Shown here one piece after another: positions 5,594 to 6,761 of a stretch of 6,761 nt of DNA. A program made the translations under genes and the position numbers. The first letter of the stretch is position 1. Every line of letters begins with the position of its first letter. The notes beneath the pieces were generated by a model, which saw only the letters and a list, made by a program, of their open reading frames with translations, was not told the origin of the DNA and did no database searches. Origin of the DNA: Oscillospiraceae bacterium (GTDB lineage: Bacteria; Bacillota; Clostridia; Oscillospirales; UBA929); assembly GCA_009777435.1 (NCBI GenBank), contig WRLW01000083.1, positions 1 through 6,761 on the forward strand, read 5' to 3'.

Positions 5594-6457
5594 TTGGGAT
5601 CTTTCATCAGTTTTGAACAGGTGTGCTTCAGCTATGAAAGCGGCGGCCGGCGGGACGGAGACGCGCCCCTCGCGCTTCGCGACCTATCGCTTGATATAGA
5701 CGCGGGGTCGTTTGTGGCGGTGCTGGGGCACAACGGCTCGGGCAAGTCCACGCTGGCAAAGCACCTCAACGCCATATTACTGCCCGTGAGCGGCCGCGTT
5801 ACCGTGGACGGGATGGATACGGCCGACGCGTCGTCCGTTATTGAGATACGCCGCAGGGTCGGTATGGTGTTTCAGAACCCCGACAATCAAATAGTCGCGA
5901 CGCTGGTCGAGGAGGACGTGGCGTTCGCGCTGGAGAATCTGGGCGTGCCGCCGGCTGAGATACGCGGGCGCGTGGACGCGGCGCTCAGGGACGTGGGCAT
6001 GTATGAGTTCAGGGAACACGCGCCGCACAGGCTGTCGGGCGGCCAGAAGCAGCGCGTGGCCATAGCGGGCGTGCTGGCCATGAGGCCGCGCTGTATAGTG
6101 TTCGACGAGCCGACGGCCATGCTTGACCCGGCGGGGCGGCAGGAGGTAATTTCGACCATACTGTCATTGCGCCGCGAATACGGAGTAACGGTCGTGCTGG
6201 TCACGCATCATATGGACGAGGCCGCCTTAGCCGACCGCGTTGTGGTGATGAACGACGGCGGCATATATATGGACGGCGCCCCGCGCGATTTGTTTTCGAG
6301 GATTGACGAGCTCGGGCGGGCGGGGCTCGCGCCCACCCAGACCGTGGCGCTGCTCGACGGGCTGCGTTCGGCGGGATGGGACATAGGCTTGGACGCGCTG
6401 ACCGTTGACGGCTGCGCGCGCGCCATCAAGGAGTATTTGGACAATGCCCAAAATTGA
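5594..6457 (+). CDS. ecfA1: ECF transporter ATPase EcfA1
   Basis: This 287-residue ABC ATPase is one of the two nucleotide-binding subunits of an energy-coupling-factor importer, which works with EcfT and exchangeable S-components to take up vitamins or metal ions. It has Walker A GHNGSGKST (45-53), Q-loop FQNPDNQ (93-99), signature LSGGQKQR (147-154), Walker B IVFDEP (D171, E172), D-loop MLD, and the switch histidine in VTHH (H205). The FQNPDNQ Q-loop, followed by VEEDVAFALENLGVP, is the usual mark of EcfA1 rather than EcfA2. The C-terminal extension of about 50 residues fits the family length. The TTG start at 5594 is supported by GGAG 8 bases upstream and yields the usual ISFEQVCFSY opening. 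It overlaps ecfA2 by 14 bases. The identification is secure; which substrate is carried depends on S-components not seen here. Confidence 0.95.
   Translation: MGSFISFEQVCFSYESGGRRDGDAPLALRDLSLDIDAGSFVAVLGHNGSGKSTLAKHLNAILLPVSGRVTVDGMDTADASSVIEIRRRVGMVFQNPDNQIVATLVEEDVAFALENLGVPPAEIRGRVDAALRDVGMYEFREHAPHRLSGGQKQRVAIAGVLAMRPRCIVFDEPTAMLDPAGRQEVISTILSLRREYGVTVVLVTHHMDEAALADRVVVMNDGGIYMDGAPRDLFSRIDELGRAGLAPTQTVALLDGLRSAGWDIGLDALTVDGCARAIKEYLDNAQN
6428..6433 (+). promoter_or_regulatory. Shine-Dalgarno for ecfA2, inside ecfA1
   Basis: AAGGAG lies within the last codons of ecfA1, 10 bases before the ATG at 6444, and supports coupled translation of the two ATPases. Confidence 0.8.
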
Positions 6458-6761
6458 GGTAAAGGATTTAACATATGTCTACGGACGCGGCACCCCGTTT
6501 GAGCGCGTCGCGGTAGACGGCGTTGATTTTTCGGTGGAGCCGGGCGAGTTCCGCGGCCTTATCGGGCATACCGGGTCGGGCAAGTCCACGCTGATACAGC
6601 ATTTGAACGGGCTGCTCAAGCCTACGGAAGGATCCATCATGGTCAAAGGCGTGGATGTTTCGGCCAAAGGGAAAGAAACCTCGCGTATCAGAAAAACCAT
6701 CGGGATGATATTCCAGTATCCCGAGTATCAGCTTTTCGAGGAGACTGTCTTCAAGGACATA
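6444..6761 (+). CDS. ecfA2: ECF transporter ATPase EcfA2, 3'-partial
   Basis: The window cuts this gene after 106 codons. The ATG at 6444 overlaps the end of ecfA1 by 14 bases and is preceded by AAGGAG. The visible part begins MPKIEVKDLTYVYGRGTPFE, has Walker A GHTGSGKST (41-49) and the Q-loop FQYPEYQLFEETVFKDI (from 90). The YPEYQLF block after the Q-loop glutamine is the usual mark of EcfA2, so this is the partner that heterodimerises with EcfA1. The signature, Walker B and switch regions lie outside the window. The following gene is expected to be ecfT, by analogy with other Firmicutes. Confidence 0.95.
   Translation, partial: MPKIEVKDLTYVYGRGTPFERVAVDGVDFSVEPGEFRGLIGHTGSGKSTLIQHLNGLLKPTEGSIMVKGVDVSAKGKETSRIRKTIGMIFQYPEYQLFEETVFKDI

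Overview
The window looks like a chromosomal segment of a GC-rich member of the Bacillota (Firmicutes), probably a Clostridia-type lineage. The evidence is gene content: paired ECF-transporter ATPases (EcfA1/EcfA2), an rplM-rpsI operon with what looks like a Firmicutes-type L13 leader, a short clostridial-style TtcA, strong Shine-Dalgarno sites, and frequent TTG/GTG starts. No species can be named from the sequence alone.

Layout. Positions 2-2320 (+) hold the 3' part of a large Roco (Roc-COR) GTPase gene. Its true start lies upstream of the window, and the visible part opens with an Ala/Tyr low-complexity repeat made of GCC and TAC codons. It converges, 12 bases later, on a VOC/PhnB-like small protein gene (2333-2788, -). 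Next come a strong hairpin terminator and the rpsI and rplM genes (2870-3713, -), overlapping by 8 bases. Upstream of rplM are a long structured leader (3714-3811) and a consensus-like sigma-A promoter (3818-3847, -). Diverging from it is a ttcA-family tRNA thiolase gene (3884-4615, +). A second strong promoter with an extended -10 (4636-4664) drives a class I SAM methyltransferase gene of the RlmI/RlmK type (4700-5575). This is followed closely by ecfA1 (5594-6457) and ecfA2 (6444-6761, cut by the window end), which overlap by 14 bases. No gap above 300 bases lacks a gene; the largest, 3714-3883, carries the L13 leader and promoter.

How they work together. rplM-rpsI (50S L13, 30S S9), ttcA and the methyltransferase all concern ribosome or tRNA production and modification. 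ecfA1-ecfA2 encode the ATPase pair of an energy-coupling-factor vitamin/metal importer; ecfT should lie just beyond the right edge. In many Firmicutes the ecf genes and rplM-rpsI are co-directional neighbours (ecfA1-ecfA2-ecfT-truA-rplM-rpsI). Here they are near each other but on opposite strands with ttcA and the methyltransferase between, which suggests local rearrangement.

The left third (Roco and VOC genes) looks more A/T-rich and accessory than the housekeeping right part. The Roco protein is the most unusual item: an Ala/Tyr heptad-like helix before a P-loop GTPase with altered G3 and G4 motifs, a COR domain, no visible LRR or kinase, and a C-terminal Asn-rich strand plus helical tail. 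A role as a signalling or conflict-system switch is possible but is inference only.
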